Below are positions 35,401 to 46,821 of a stretch of 64,000 nt of DNA, in pieces. The notes under the pieces were generated by a model. It ran no database searches, was not told the DNA's origin, and saw only the letters and a program-made list of their open reading frames with translations. The translations under genes and the position numbers were made by a program. Each line of letters opens with the position of its first letter. Position 1 is the first letter of the stretch. The DNA comes from Volvox africanus (lineage: Eukaryota > Chlorophyta > Chlorophyceae > Chlamydomonadales > Volvocaceae): NCBI GenBank assembly GCA_030268105.1, contig BSDZ01000080.1, positions 5,815,501 to 5,879,500 of the forward strand, in the 5' to 3' direction.

Positions 35401-36241
35401 CAGGGCGGCTTCAATGGCGGTAGAGCCATCAGTAGCCCAGGTGCAGGTGCAGGAGAGACCAATGATGGGGCCTGCGTCTGTGCCTGTTGATACCACGCCG
35501 GCGTCGCTACCGCCTGAAAACTTTGCGGCAGAGTATGTGAAGCCAGAGGGTATGAAGCCAATGGCATCGCAGTCTTCAGAGCTCGCCCCTGACGCACCCA
35601 GCAGCCGAGTGTCTTTCCGTCGCCTGACGCCAGCGGAGCGCACCGCTGCAGGTACGCGTGCCGCGCCTCCAATACCCCCGACGTATTCCGATGGCAGTAT
35701 GGACGAGAGTATGCGCCTGGCGATATCACAGTTGCTGCAGTTCTTGCCGCAATCGTCTCGGCCGCCACGGATGGCGACAACGCTTGCTCATACGGATGAT
35801 AATGAAGATGGTGATGGACTCAACTGCGGAGACGAGGACTCAGGCCCGGCAGCAACAGCAGCAGCTAACCGGTTGGCTCTCACCGTCATGGATGGGGTTG
35901 CGGCCACGAGCGCCAGGGTCCAAAGGTTGAGGAAATCCAGGATGGCGGCTGGCAAAGCAGGTGGCGGGGTAAAGGCCTCCCCTGACGCCGGTGGGCGGGC
36001 TCGCTCTGATGGCTTCAGGCAGAGCGTCGCAAGGCCGTCTGTCGCCGCCACCATTGCGATGCCAGCGGTAAGTATCGGTCCCGCCATCGCCCGAGCGGGA
36101 GCACTTGATCCGCAAGATCCTCGTACTTGGAACCTGCTTGATCGTGAGCTAGATGAGTCAGTAGACAAGGGAGCGGTGGCAGAGCATCAGCCGGAACGTG
36201 GTCTGCTGCCTGTAGTGGAACCGACGGTGCTGGAGCCTTAA
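23417..36241 (+). CDS. Giant OPR-like helical-repeat protein (12 exons)
   Basis: Probably an organelle-targeted RNA-binding protein of the octotricopeptide-repeat type, whose members govern maturation, stability or translation of chloroplast transcripts. Exons: 23417-23460 and 23604-23961 (both inferred), 24476-25960, 26301-26927, 27149-30090, 30452-31676, 32075-32209, 32413-32670, 33063-33349, 33578-34010, 34184-34504 and 34766-36241, 9591 nt and 3196 residues, phases all consistent. An alternative shorter start is ATG 24362. Order: low-complexity N-terminus; a predicted coiled coil joining exons 2 and 3 (about residues 123-180); Ala/Gly-rich linker; helix-pair repeats from about residue 585 to 2800 with recurring forms such as PxxxW (PEWLGMVGEAVL, PSASWTTSFL, PKAFWELLERAL); and a Pro/Ala/Thr-rich tail. 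A basic patch GKRERKRARERVAKQ lies near 29625. No C-terminal RAP domain is seen. FASTK-like repeats are the alternative. Confidence 0.65.
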
Positions 36242-36316
36242 GCCGCCGGGACCCACAGAAGGAAAGAACAAGTCGCATTTTAAGTTCATGACGTGTTAGT
36301 ACGGCATGGATTATAA

Positions 36317-36678
36317 GTGTGTGCGGGATAGGGGGGCCTTTTTGCTTCACCCGTGGCCACCATCTGGCAGTCCCTACCTTCCCCTGTATTTCGGGGCACC
36401 CTCATCCATTCACCCATGGTGACTTTTCGAAATCAGTGATTTTCCAGGGTTCAGCACCCACCACCAGCATCCAGTGGAATCTGCCGGTTCGGCGGCCTCC
36501 ACTCCACTCCTGATCGGCTCGCAAGTTACTATAATCTGAGTCCTCACTGTCCATTATCATGGGGGGCACATCCACCCTCAATCATTGTGGGGATTCTCAT
36601 CCCATCCTCTGTCTGAGTCAGAATCGATCCTGGAACTTCCAGGGACAAAGTGTCGTGCCTTACCGGTTGTGTCCGGAC
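36317..36678 (+). repeat. Dispersed repeat, copy 2 (longest)
   Basis: Shares ordered blocks along its full length with 54893-55250, from a GTGTGTGNGGGATAGGG start to a TGTCGTGCCTTACC...GTGTCCGGAC end. Starts 76 bases after the OPR-like stop codon, so it probably lies in the 3' UTR. No open frame of note and no obvious terminal inverted repeats; a short non-autonomous element is the best guess. Confidence 0.85.
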
Positions 36679-36680
36679 AT

Positions 36681-36720
36681 CGATTATGGTATATTTGTAA
36701 CGATTATGGTATATTTGCAA
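36681..36720 (+). repeat. 20-bp tandem duplication
   Basis: Two adjacent 20-base units beginning CGATTATGGTATATTTG differ at one base, immediately past the end of repeat copy 2. The first unit contains TGTAA and the second TGCAA. Confidence 0.9.
36696..36700 (+). promoter_or_regulatory. Candidate poly(A) signal of the OPR-like gene
   Basis: First TGTAA downstream of the stop at 36241, about 455 bases away. It sits in the tandem duplication that follows repeat copy 2, so mobile-element insertion may have supplied or moved the 3' end. Confidence 0.4.
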
Positions 36721-37912
36721 TATAGGTTCGATAACGGGGGCCCTCATACGGGAGGACGGTGATGACAGGATTGATCTTTGCTAGTGGCACCACACTAGTA
36801 CTTCAGTGTTGATGTTCCGCTGTGTCAGGCAAGGCGGCATTTTTAGGGACCACAAACGTACATAGTCAGCAGACTGCACCGCTTCTGTACGGCTCTGTTT
36901 CACTGTTTGTGGGCTGCTCATGTCCGCAGGATGCAGGCAGGCTTGGGAATTAGGCAGGCGGATATCATAGCATGCATGGCATGAGGTAGGAAACTTTTGA
37001 GCGACATGGTGCTCGTCCTGCGTTGGTACTTTGTGGCTCCATGGGGATCGGGGGGTTGAAGAGGTGACATGCCTAATTGCAATGAGGTTCAATACGCAGA
37101 GAATTACGGCCATGGCCAGAGTGTCACGGCCATCGTTTTAGACGTTTCTATACGTCGGACCAACACTATGGCTATGTGTCTTGTTTCCGAAGTGCAATTA
37201 GATGCTGTGGTCAGGAGTTCAGTGCAGGCCTCTACACCATGGTTTAACCCTCTAGCAGTGGTGGGATTTGGGGGTTCAAGCACGTTGAGTCGAAGTTGTG
37301 GTTATGCGGTACACTGAGGTAGCCCGGTACTGTCTCCATCCTCCCGAGCCAGGTGGGGAAGAGCTCAAAACGACTGTTCCTAAATTAGGCCCCGGAAGCA
37401 CTTTGCTAAGACCCCAACCACGAGACGGCAAACGCCTGGCACATCACAAGGTCATACCTGCCCCCTAGCCCCAACTGGGCGCCAGGGACGTCCGTCCGCC
37501 CTTGCAAATGTGTTCGCGGTGCACAGTGGTTTCCCCTGCAGCGGTTGGCCAGTATTAATGGTCGCCACAACGGCAATTATGCAAATCTGGTATCTCACTG
37601 GCATTTCCCCTGGAAAGAGCACACATTCTGGCAGCGTCTTCATGTTGGACGTGTCCTCAGATGTCAGGCAATGTCCCTTCCGCAACTTGCTCTACACGTC
37701 ATAGCCGTTTCTACTAGTCGCACGACAACATAACCGGATCTGGTTGGTGTGGACACTGCCATCGTGCAATGTATGCCCGTCAACGCAGCACCACGTTTTT
37801 CATATATGACCGGTTACCGCAACAATCGGCATACAATTCCAGCTGACACGTTTTTTACCAGTGCGCAGGACCCCAGGCCGCTGTTACCACTGTACTGGGT
37901 ACAGTAGACGCC

Positions 37913-37917
37913 TTACA
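37913..37917 (-). promoter_or_regulatory. Candidate poly(A) signal of SEN1-like gene
   Basis: TTACA on the plus strand (TGTAA on the minus strand), 244 bases beyond the helicase stop at 38161-38163. A typical distance for this group; assignment is inference. Confidence 0.45.
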
Positions 37918-38160
37918 CATAGCCTGCTGACAGTCAAAACCCTATCTGCCATTTATTTTTCTATCCTCTTCTCTTTTCCTAATCGCCCTGCTTCCCCAAA
38001 CCATGTCGTCAACGTTTAACTTTTTTGCTGGGTCGCGCACGCAAATGTGCATACGCCCACGTACAAACCGAACACGTCCCCTCCCGCTGCTCCTGCCGAA
38101 TGTAGAAGACGCGCACTCACCCATCTGGTCACAACACGAAGAAAGAAAATGCTATTGCTT

Positions 38161-41100
38161 CTACTGCTCCGGCCCCGGCCCCGGCCCCGGCCCCGGTGCC
38201 GGTGCCGGACCCGACCCCTGCAGCCCTCTCCGGCCCGATCCCCTGCCGAGTCCCCGCCCGGCCCCTCCCTGTAGCCGGCCGCCGCCCCTCCCGTGCTTAG
38301 GCAACATGCTGACCAAAGCACTGCGGCCCCGGCCTGGCCCCTGCTGCGTCGGGGCCCCAGCAGCGGCATGCTGCTGCTGTCCAGCAAGTGGCTGTGGCTG
38401 CAGTTGTGGCGGCATGATCCTGATTTGCATCTGGTTCAAGGAGCGCGGCCGGTGGTGCGAACGGCCGCTGCCGCCAGTTCGGCCGCTCCCAACCCGAGGA
38501 TGCGCGTGCGGAGCATGCCCTGGAGGGGCAGCAGGCAGTTGCATCTGAGCCTGCGGCGGGAGCCCACCCTCCGGGCCCTGCGCTGGGACCTCCATCCCGG
38601 GCCCTTGCGGCGGCGGTGGCATCGCCTGCTGCATCTGGCGTCCCGGCAGGGGCCCTTGCGGTGGTAGCCCTTGTGGTTGTGGCCAATCTAAGGGTGCACC
38701 TGCAGGCCTAGGTGGTGGTGGCGGCGGTTGGTATAGCAACTGTCCCGCTCCCAGGCCCAGGCCATATCCTGGCGGCGACGAAGCACCAGGACCCATGGGC
38801 ATTGGGCCTTGTCCTGGCCCTTGTCCAAGGCGATGTTGCAGGTGCTCTTGCAAGCTAGCTGGCGCCGCTGTGGCCGCTGCGGCTTGTTGCTGCTCCTGCT
38901 GTTGTTGCTGTTGTTGCTGCTGCTGCACCCGAGCAGCTGCAGCCGTGGCATACTGGCGCTCCTGAAAGGCTTCCAATTGTGGGCACAGCTCCAGGGCGTT
39001 AGCCTCCTGGATGACGCATCCGCGCTCCTCCGCGTCTGCGATCAGGGCTGCCCAGCTTGGCTCTCGCCGCAGCGCGGAAAACTGACCAAGCACCCACAGA
39101 GCTTGCTTGGCGCGTGTGATGGCCACATTCATGCGGCGGATGTCGGACAGGAACCCCACGCCGCCAACCATCCCGGCGCCGCCGGTGGGCGGCGGCATGC
39201 CAGGGCGGACGGTTCGGACGCATGAGAGGATGATCACGTCCAGCTGCTTGCCCTGTCGGGGGTATGATGTAGAGCGAACCCAGGGACGCTGATAACTAAT
39301 TGGAGCTGTATGAAAGGAGGGGGATACGTATGTCGTCGCAAGCAACGCAGCGGGCCGGTAGAAGGTTGGAAGGTCGAATTGAAATCACGTAGCCGCAATT
39401 ATATGGGCACAAGGTGTGGTCAGGACCGTAAATACCGTTTCTGCTGCCACCTGGCAGTTGGCCGTTGGCGACTACGCATGCATATAATACTAGGCGCACC
39501 TGAAAGGAATCTACTGTCTCGATCCGCACTGCGTCCAGCACGCCGGGGCCGAGCACTTCCACGAACTTCCGCCGTATGAGCTCTCGTTGTGCCCGATATG
39601 GCGTGATGATGCCCACCGTCACGGTGCCCGTGTAGCGTTCCAGGAAAGAAAACGCCTGCTGCATCCCCGCTGCCGCCGTGCTGCCGGCATCTCCCCCAGC
39701 CCCCATCGATTTCTCCACCGATTCCCCACGCCCTGTCTCCGTTCCAGCTCCGGCCCCGCTTGACCCAGCACCGTTGCCGGCTGCACCCGGACCGCGTCCT
39801 GGCGGTGTTGGTTCACGTAAGCCGCGCCCACCGCCGCTTCCAGCGGCACTGGCCACAGCATCTGCCGCCGCCACACCAACCCCTGGGTCCCCGCGTACCG
39901 TTGCCAGCAGCTCCATGTATAGCCCAAGCGCAATTTCGGCCTCCGCCTCGTTGCTCCGAGACCGGCCCTGTAGATACTCACGGCCATTACATACGTCGTA
40001 CACGACATACGGCTTTAGTAGGTCAGCGGCGTAGTAGCCCGGGGGCTGCTGAGCAGCACGCAACACGGATTCGCCATCCTGCAGGCGATTGCCGTAAAAG
40101 TAAGATGACGGGAAGCTACGAATCTCTGGATGCATGCGGTACTGTACAGACAACATCTTAACGGCCATGCCGGCTTGCGCCAGACGCTCGAACAACGACC
40201 GCTCTAAAAGGGTCTCCTTGGCTGCGGCGGAGAACAGTGTGGCGGGCAGCTGCTGAGGATCTCCCACCATCACCAGTTTCCGACAGCCATACATCAGCGG
40301 TTGCAATGCCGCGATCTCAGAAGCCTGCGGGGGACGAACCAACCGATAAGGAGACACAGCACCTGTGAGCGGCGCGTCACGGAAAAGCCCCTGTCCTGGC
40401 TAGTCGGGACCCTTACGAAGATTACAGCATGGCGCGGAGGGTTGTAATTTCACTGCTGATGCCCACCCGCCCGCCAAAAAACGAGTGACCTATCGCTGCT
40501 GCCCTCCGCCTTATTCCAGGAGCATGGTTAAGCTGAACAAGAAAAGTGTTATCGCCTAGTTAGTTACCTCGCCGGAGCTAACGGCTACAAGCCAAGGCAA
40601 GGTGAATGCATGTCTCGGTTGCCCCATCCAAACTCCCTTTCGTGTATACGCCGAGGCATTCGACGTTTCCGCTTCCGCAACCTGCAGGAAACTCAGTACA
40701 CATCCCCCTTTCCCACGCACATTCACACGCACATTCACACGCACACACCTGTGCTGCTTCGTCGATGAGCACAAAGTCAAACCCCCTGCTAAGCCTGCTG
40801 AAAACTGTCCTGCCAGTGGAGCTGAGGGTGGTAAAAACCATCTCCGCCTCCTCCATCAGGCTCAGCTCAAGGTCTTCACGGATACGGCGCAACACGTACC
40901 CGGGTGGACGGTTGGCGCCCGAGGTGGCAAGGTCTCCTGGCTCGGGAAAGGGCGAGCGAGAAGGGAGGGGCACATGGCCGACACCCATGAGGGCAGGTGA
41001 CCAGATCCGCATCCAACGCATACTCCTGAGTTGAGGTATAAGACACCTCTCTTGTGACGGGAGGCAGGGAAAGGTGGAAGTGTTATCTATAGGCCTGTTT

Positions 41101-44100
41101 AACGTAATTCGGTTTCCAGCTCGGGACTTCCCAAATCGGCCTTTTATATGGCTTTCTGGGTCACTGACCCATGCGATCCAGTCGAGCCATCTCCTCTCTG
41201 GCTCGGCTGAGGTGGTCATTTAGGCGGACCAGCTCGGCGGCCATGCGGTCCAGATCCTGGGGAGACAAGCACATCGTATAGACAGTCAGATAGACACTGT
41301 GACACTGTGACACTGAAACAGAAGGCAGGTCATAGTTCGCTGCCGAAAGATCAATCCGCGCACACACTTGCGGTGTAAGATTCCCAGCTCCAAAGTCATT
41401 ATTCCAAAAAAGCTGGCGCCCTCAATTTAAATTACGAATTTGCTCGACAAGACTACCATAGTGCATTCTGCGGCCACCCAAGCCTACTTATGCCTGCGTG
41501 CCTATTTCCTCCCTGCAAAGAAGCTGTGTCAACCCCTACCAACCGGATCGATGCCATTTACTACGGGCTCTGTGGCCAAAATTTCCAGCGTGGCTTTCGG
41601 TCACAACCTTCAAGGCGGTTATGGGTGCTGCATCCTGTTACTACCTCCATCCATCCACCCATCATCCACCCATCATATCACAATATTAGTTCCTCGAACG
41701 CTGCCTTCCTAACAAATATTGAAGCACCACCTAAAGCATCCTTAATTAATAAAAATCTCGTCTTGCTAGTAACAGGACGAAGAGTTGCAAAAGACCCTGC
41801 CCGCGTATCATTTCCCCTACCTGGCCCGCTATGTCCGCGTCCGTTCCTGAGGAGCCCCCCTTCGACGCCATCTTCGTCGCCATCGAGGCCATGTAGATGT
41901 TGCAGTTGGAGATGCGCGCCTCACAGTCCTTGTAGGCCAGCGCCCAGAGCTCGGCGCCCATCGCCTCGTAGCGATTTATCATCGCCTCTGTCCAAACCGC
42001 CTTAACGGCATCGGACAAGGGGGCCTCTTCCGCACCCACACGCACCACATTGGGCCTGGACCCGGCACCAGATGGGGAAACATGGTAGATGCAAAAGACA
42101 AAACTGGACACAGGGACCAAAAGCTGCCCGTCTATCACCAGCGCCTCATGTTCGTCTGTACCAGGGCTCAAATTTCAACATCTCATGGCGAGCGGCACAA
42201 CCGTCATGGTAAAGGCACGACAAGAAATCGCTGCGGGCCTACCTGTAGCTCGTGCCGCCAAAGTCACAGAAACCGTCTGTGAGGATACGGTCCAGCAGTT
42301 CATCCGTGGCGGCGTTGGAGGGCGCGCATACCAAAATGCGCGGTTTCGGAGCGCCTAGAGGCGCCTGGGACAGCGCATCAAGGAGGTTACCAACGCCGCC
42401 GTTGCCGACGCCGTTGCCGCTGCAGTACATGTCCAGCATGGTGCCGCTGCTGCTGCCGCCACGTCCGCAGGAACGGGTGAGGATTTCCCGTGCCCGGTGC
42501 AGCCAGGCTGTATGGTGACGGTGGTACATGGTGCTGTGCCAGGTGTTCAGGATGCCACGCACCGTATGCGTTTTACCGGTGCCCGGTGGTCCCTATGAGG
42601 TAGCGAACGTGAGGAACAGGCACTGAGGTTATCTTGGCGATTGGGTCAGGTAGGTCAGTTGCGAGGTTTATGACCAGGGCGCTGGCTTCCCGTTCGGCTT
42701 GGACAGGAAGGGAACGATTAAGCAGAGACTTATTGGTGCACGTGGGTGGAAGGAGAGATAAGGAAAGGCAGAGGTTAATGTGGCTGAACGACGAAATCAC
42801 GACCCGTCCGCACGTTCAACATTATCGGTATGGCTTATGGAAGGTGCAGCCATTCCCCACGATAAGCTGTGTTTCGGGGAAACTAGTCGGTGGCCACGAC
42901 TCTTGGTCTGCCAACATCTGCCCAGCAGTCAATCAATCATGCCAAGCGCCCCCCGCCCCGTCCACCTTCATTCCCCTTGCTATCTTAGAAGCAGGTCCTC
43001 CCGATGATACGTATAGTACTGTTAATTTCTCACTTGCACCAGTGTGATAGGAGGCACCAGCGGCCTGGTGGCCTTCTCCGCATCGCCTGGAGCCCTGGTG
43101 GCGCCTGATCCGGGCCCCGCGGCGCCGGTGGCGATGCCCTGCGCCTCCGCCTCCGCCAGGTCCTCTGGTGTGGCTAAATGGGCCGCGGCCGCGACAATGG
43201 CCTCCCGCTGCGGTACGTCGTACTGACTGTAAAGGTGTTTATAGAATGCTTCGTGCCGGGCGTCCTGCGGCCAAACCTACACGCAAATTAGAGCATTGTT
43301 TATCCGCAAACTAGATTAGCGGCGTTGTTTTCCTGTAATATCGCTCAAGATTCATACATCCAACGGAAGGAATAGATTAACGATACACATACCCATATCT
43401 GCATGATCTGCAGAGGCAATGAGCCGATAAACATACCCATATCTGCATAGTCTTAAGCACAACAATGTGGTAACATGTCAGCGTCTTTGTTAGATGGGAT
43501 TTCGAGTAGGTCTTGGGTTCGGATCGGATCCTCTTAGGCTTCCTGTCCACTGCGAAGCCATCCCTCATGCCCACTTCATAGCTTCCTTCCCAGTGGCCAC
43601 CTGTGGCAGCTCCGCTGCGCCGGTCATCCCGAAGTTTGACGGCCGCAGCAACTCCGGCAGCAGCACAATGTTTCCCAGGCGCTGCAAGACCCGCAGTTCC
43701 CGAACGTTGGTGATCAAGCTGGTCAGCGGGATAAGCCACAGCCACAGCGTTCCGCTGGGACTTCCGGCCCTGCCGTTGCTCTCTGCGCCATTGCCCGCCG
43801 CAGTGGCCATTTCGGGCGACCCGTCGTCCGCCTCCGTGGTAACTCCGGACCCAAACATCATGTGGAGCGCCTGGAGGGGGGAGGTGGCGCGGAGGGGAGG
43901 AGGAAGATTGTGGAGGACGGAGGGCTGTTTCCGCGCCTAGAGAAGCCATCATATTGCAATGCCACCGCGTCGGACGCACCACGTTGCCCAATAACCCAGC
44001 CGCTTGCACCTTTCCACAGCCCTGCACCTCCTCCATATGCCGAAAGTTCATGCTGCAACTCTCCCACCAGACATTTGAGCATGCCGAAGCTCCGAACATG

Positions 44101-46169
44101 CCCCATGAAACAACACATCGACCCCATCAGCCACCGTTTGTTGTTTCCTCAGAATTTCACCATCACCCCGTCCGTACCAAACCTGCAAAATCGGTGGCTG
44201 ATTCATATCCGATATGTCACAAGCCCTGCTGTATTCAGCTACTAGCTTCCGCACAGGCACCTACTCGGTTGCAAGGGCTGCTGTCCTCCAGGTGCGCCTG
44301 GTGGCCGCAGCAGGGCCGCACTGCCACCTCCAGCGCCTGGCCCCCGTCCCTAGTGCGCATGCGCACCATCGCCGCCAGCATCGGCGACACTGTGTCCGCT
44401 GGGGGATCAGCGCCGCCGATGCCACTAACGCCGCCTCCGGTCTGCGCAGGATGGAAGTAATGTCGCGACAACAATGCAAGGGACGAGGCTGGTCGAGAGC
44501 AGGGACACGAAGGCGTGGGCTGAAAACTTCACGCACGCTACAGCCATCATCCATCAGTCTATATGAAAGGGGTGGCTGTCCTCGTGGTCATTCCAAATCA
44601 ACACATACCCAAAAAGTGGATGCGTGGTTGGGGCCACGATGTTGCAACACAGAAATACCCTAAACCCTAAACCCTCGCCTCCACTTCCGCCCCATCCCAG
44701 CTTCAACCGTACCGAATCTGTCCCTCCATAACGTCCTCCACAATCTACCTTCCATCATTCCAGCCTACAGCTGCCACCTTCTGAAGTTTCATCCCATTCA
44801 TTTCAACGTGATTCACCGCCAGGTGACCAAGTTTCCCTGTTACCGTCCCCACGGCGCACACATGCCGGTAGACGTACGCAGTGTAAGCGCGGACTGGATC
44901 GTAGCGTCTTTACACATCCTGTCGCTTCCTTTGGGGCCACTAACAAGCCGTTACAGAGTGCTGAAGACCCCTGTAACAAACCTGCTGCCATCGCAAAGCT
45001 GATGCTGCGGCCCGAGCCATCGCCACTAGGCTGCCCGGTCCCGGTCCACAGGACCCTGCGCCGCCAATCTGCTTTTGCTGTTGTTGCCCCTGGGCCCCTC
45101 GGCATCCTCCCATCTGGCCCTCCGTCGCGGGCCTAATGAGCACCACGATTGCCCCTTCCCTCAGCACAACGGCGTGGCCACCGTCCGATGGCCGTAGCGT
45201 TAGGTTGAACACACCATCCTTTGCGGGCGAGCATCTGGGCACCAAAATATGGCCACAAATGACCAGACTGAAATGAGCCCAAAGAACCCCACGGCCAGCA
45301 CGGATGAATGTGAGAAGGTTAAACAGATGATGGTGACTCGTCAGGGCGAAGAGTGGGCCCGATAGCAGATGTAAATAGCATGCAGTTATAGCTTTTAAGC
45401 CACATTCAGCAGATGAGGCGAAACGAGTCCGCAGCACGTGAGTCGGGAAGGAAGAAGCTTAGTGATGCGAGTTGCCGCGGGTAGCCAGGCTAGGACAGCT
45501 GATTAGATCTGGATGTGCCCGTCTCCGCTCGTTGATGCGCACCTAGTCACGAACACCGGCCAGCCCTTGCTTGCAAGTATTGCCTCGTCAAATTCAGCAC
45601 GCAGGCTGCCCCGCGCCTCCTCCATAAGGAGCGGCTCGAAGGTACGACGATATTGTGATTCATCATAAAATACCAATGGAATCTGGAATAAATTTTTTAA
45701 CGCATTTGGGGCAGGCACAGGGAAGCGCCGCGGGGATATGGGGACCATGCAGGGGGATCCTTAAATGCGTAATGTGATCCCATGACATTACAGCTACAGG
45801 CACAAGCGGTTGATATGTGCGCGGGAGACAAGGTTGCGTGCAGGGCCAGGTAATGATACATTCACATAAGAATGTGAGGAGGTGCAGCAGGGGAGTTGTA
45901 GTTCCGCAATGGGCGGTGCCGGAGCCCTGGCCTTGCCACGAGGCGCTGTTGTGGCTCCCATGATGAATATGACCGCCCAGGATAGGCAAGGGGGCAGCAA
46001 CAACTACAATCTCGTAGCACACCTTGCTAGGAACTGGGTCTAGTGCTTGACATGTTGGCTGCCAAAGCGAACCGGTTATAACATTCAGTTCCAACCTCGA
46101 ATCGCCATGTTCTAGCTGCGCAGCGGTAGCAGCCTCATCCGCCGTCCGCTTTTTGCTTGGCTGACTCAT
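38161..46169 (-). CDS. SEN1: SEN1/senataxin-type SF1 RNA:DNA helicase (13 exons)
   Basis: Superfamily 1B helicase of the Sen1/senataxin branch, which unwinds RNA:DNA hybrids in the nucleus and supports transcription termination and genome stability. Exons: 46023-46169, 45543-45682, 44982-45234, about 44778-44930 (start unresolved), 44265-44441, 43601-43870, 43034-43276, 42243-42592, 41821-42055, 41169-41256, 40749-40936, 39500-40324 and 38161-39252, roughly 1,390 residues. Motifs in order: GPPGTGKTH (Walker A, start of exon 42243-42592), LVCAPSNAATDELL, VLIDEAAQ (Walker B, end of exon 40749-40936), VMVGDPQQLPAT, VQYRMHP, GIITPYRAQ, ETVDSFQGKQLDVIILSCVR (spans the last intron) and RRMNVAITRAK. 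The block ITNVRELRVLQRL upstream of the helicase core is also typical of SEN1. The tail is poly-Gln then Pro/Gly/Gln-rich. Divergent from the USP-like gene; first residues MSQPSKKRTADEA. Confidence 0.88.
38171..38194 (-). repeat. Coding GGGGCC hexanucleotide repeat
   Basis: Four perfect GGCCCC units on the plus strand (GGGGCC on the coding minus strand), followed by degenerate units. They encode Gly-Pro dipeptides at the extreme C-terminus of the helicase, just before the stop codon. Confidence 0.9.
43381..43448. repeat. 24-bp direct repeat, 44-bp spacing
   Basis: A 24-base unit beginning CGATA at 43381 recurs at 43425 with one mismatch, within the helicase intron between exons 43034-43276 and 43601-43870. 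No function suggested. Confidence 0.85.
44658..44675. repeat. Interstitial telomere-type motif (CCCTAAA)
   Basis: Two full CCCTAAA units plus CCCT, the Arabidopsis-type telomere sequence, inside the helicase intron 44442-44777. Volvox-type telomeres use this heptamer and C. reinhardtii an octamer (from memory). It could be a telomere-repair scar or chance. Confidence 0.8.
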
Positions 46170-46821
46170 TTTCGTATGAGCCTAAAGCAACTTGGCTTCG
46201 CCTTCGTCCCGTTGCCTAAAACATCTGGACCATCTGTCCGTTGGAATCATAATCCAAGCCTTCATAAGCCATAATACAATCGATTTCACACCATGCTACG
46301 AATGGGATGTTGCCTTTTTCGCAAAACCCAAGGACCACGTCTTCCTTTCTCCGCAACGCACGATTGCAGACAACAATGATGTTAATTGAATTGACAAATG
46401 GTTATGACATACTGTGTGTACCTAAAGTTACTAGTATCGACCGATCTTCAGCCTTCAGCGGTCGTCTGTCGTATTGGACTGGAAATGATATCGCAATTCA
46501 AGGAGCACGTACATCCTTCGCTATTTATGAATCCGGTACCCATAGCATGAGTTGGAGTCATACGGCATATTACTGAGCAGCTGTAATTGTTGAAAATCTT
46601 GCAAATGCAAACTTCACTAAACGCCAAGTCCCTCCACGCCCGAAGTCAAGGAGAATAATTCCTTCATGGAAGACTCTCCAGCTTGTCAATAAAGTGATCG
46701 AATTCAGCTCTCGCTCTTCAGACGTTCTTTTCCCGCAACGTTCGGTTGGTTTCCTTTACAACTAGCAAGCCGTCATTGTCTGCCTATCGGCTTTCGAGTT
46801 CTGGCTTCTAGCTCAGCTTCT
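46170..46821. promoter_or_regulatory. Divergent promoter, SEN1-like/USP-like
   Basis: 652 bases separate the two start codons on opposite strands, with no gene between. The interval is AT-richer than the flanking exons and should hold both promoters and 5' UTRs. I could not place core elements with confidence. Confidence 0.6.

Larger units (their letters stand above)
36242..38160. other. Convergent intergenic region, OPR-like/SEN1
   Basis: 1.9 kb between two converging genes. It contains repeat copy 2 (36317-36678), a 20-base tandem duplication (36681-36720) and candidate poly(A) signals for both genes. The remainder (about 36760-37900) shows no gene or clear element. Confidence 0.5.

Noticed and set aside
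42838..42905. Possible fourth copy of the dispersed repeat (GTTTCGGGG and TGGCCAC nearby)
   Set aside because: Only short scattered words match; the ordered core blocks around CACCAGCATCCAG are missing.
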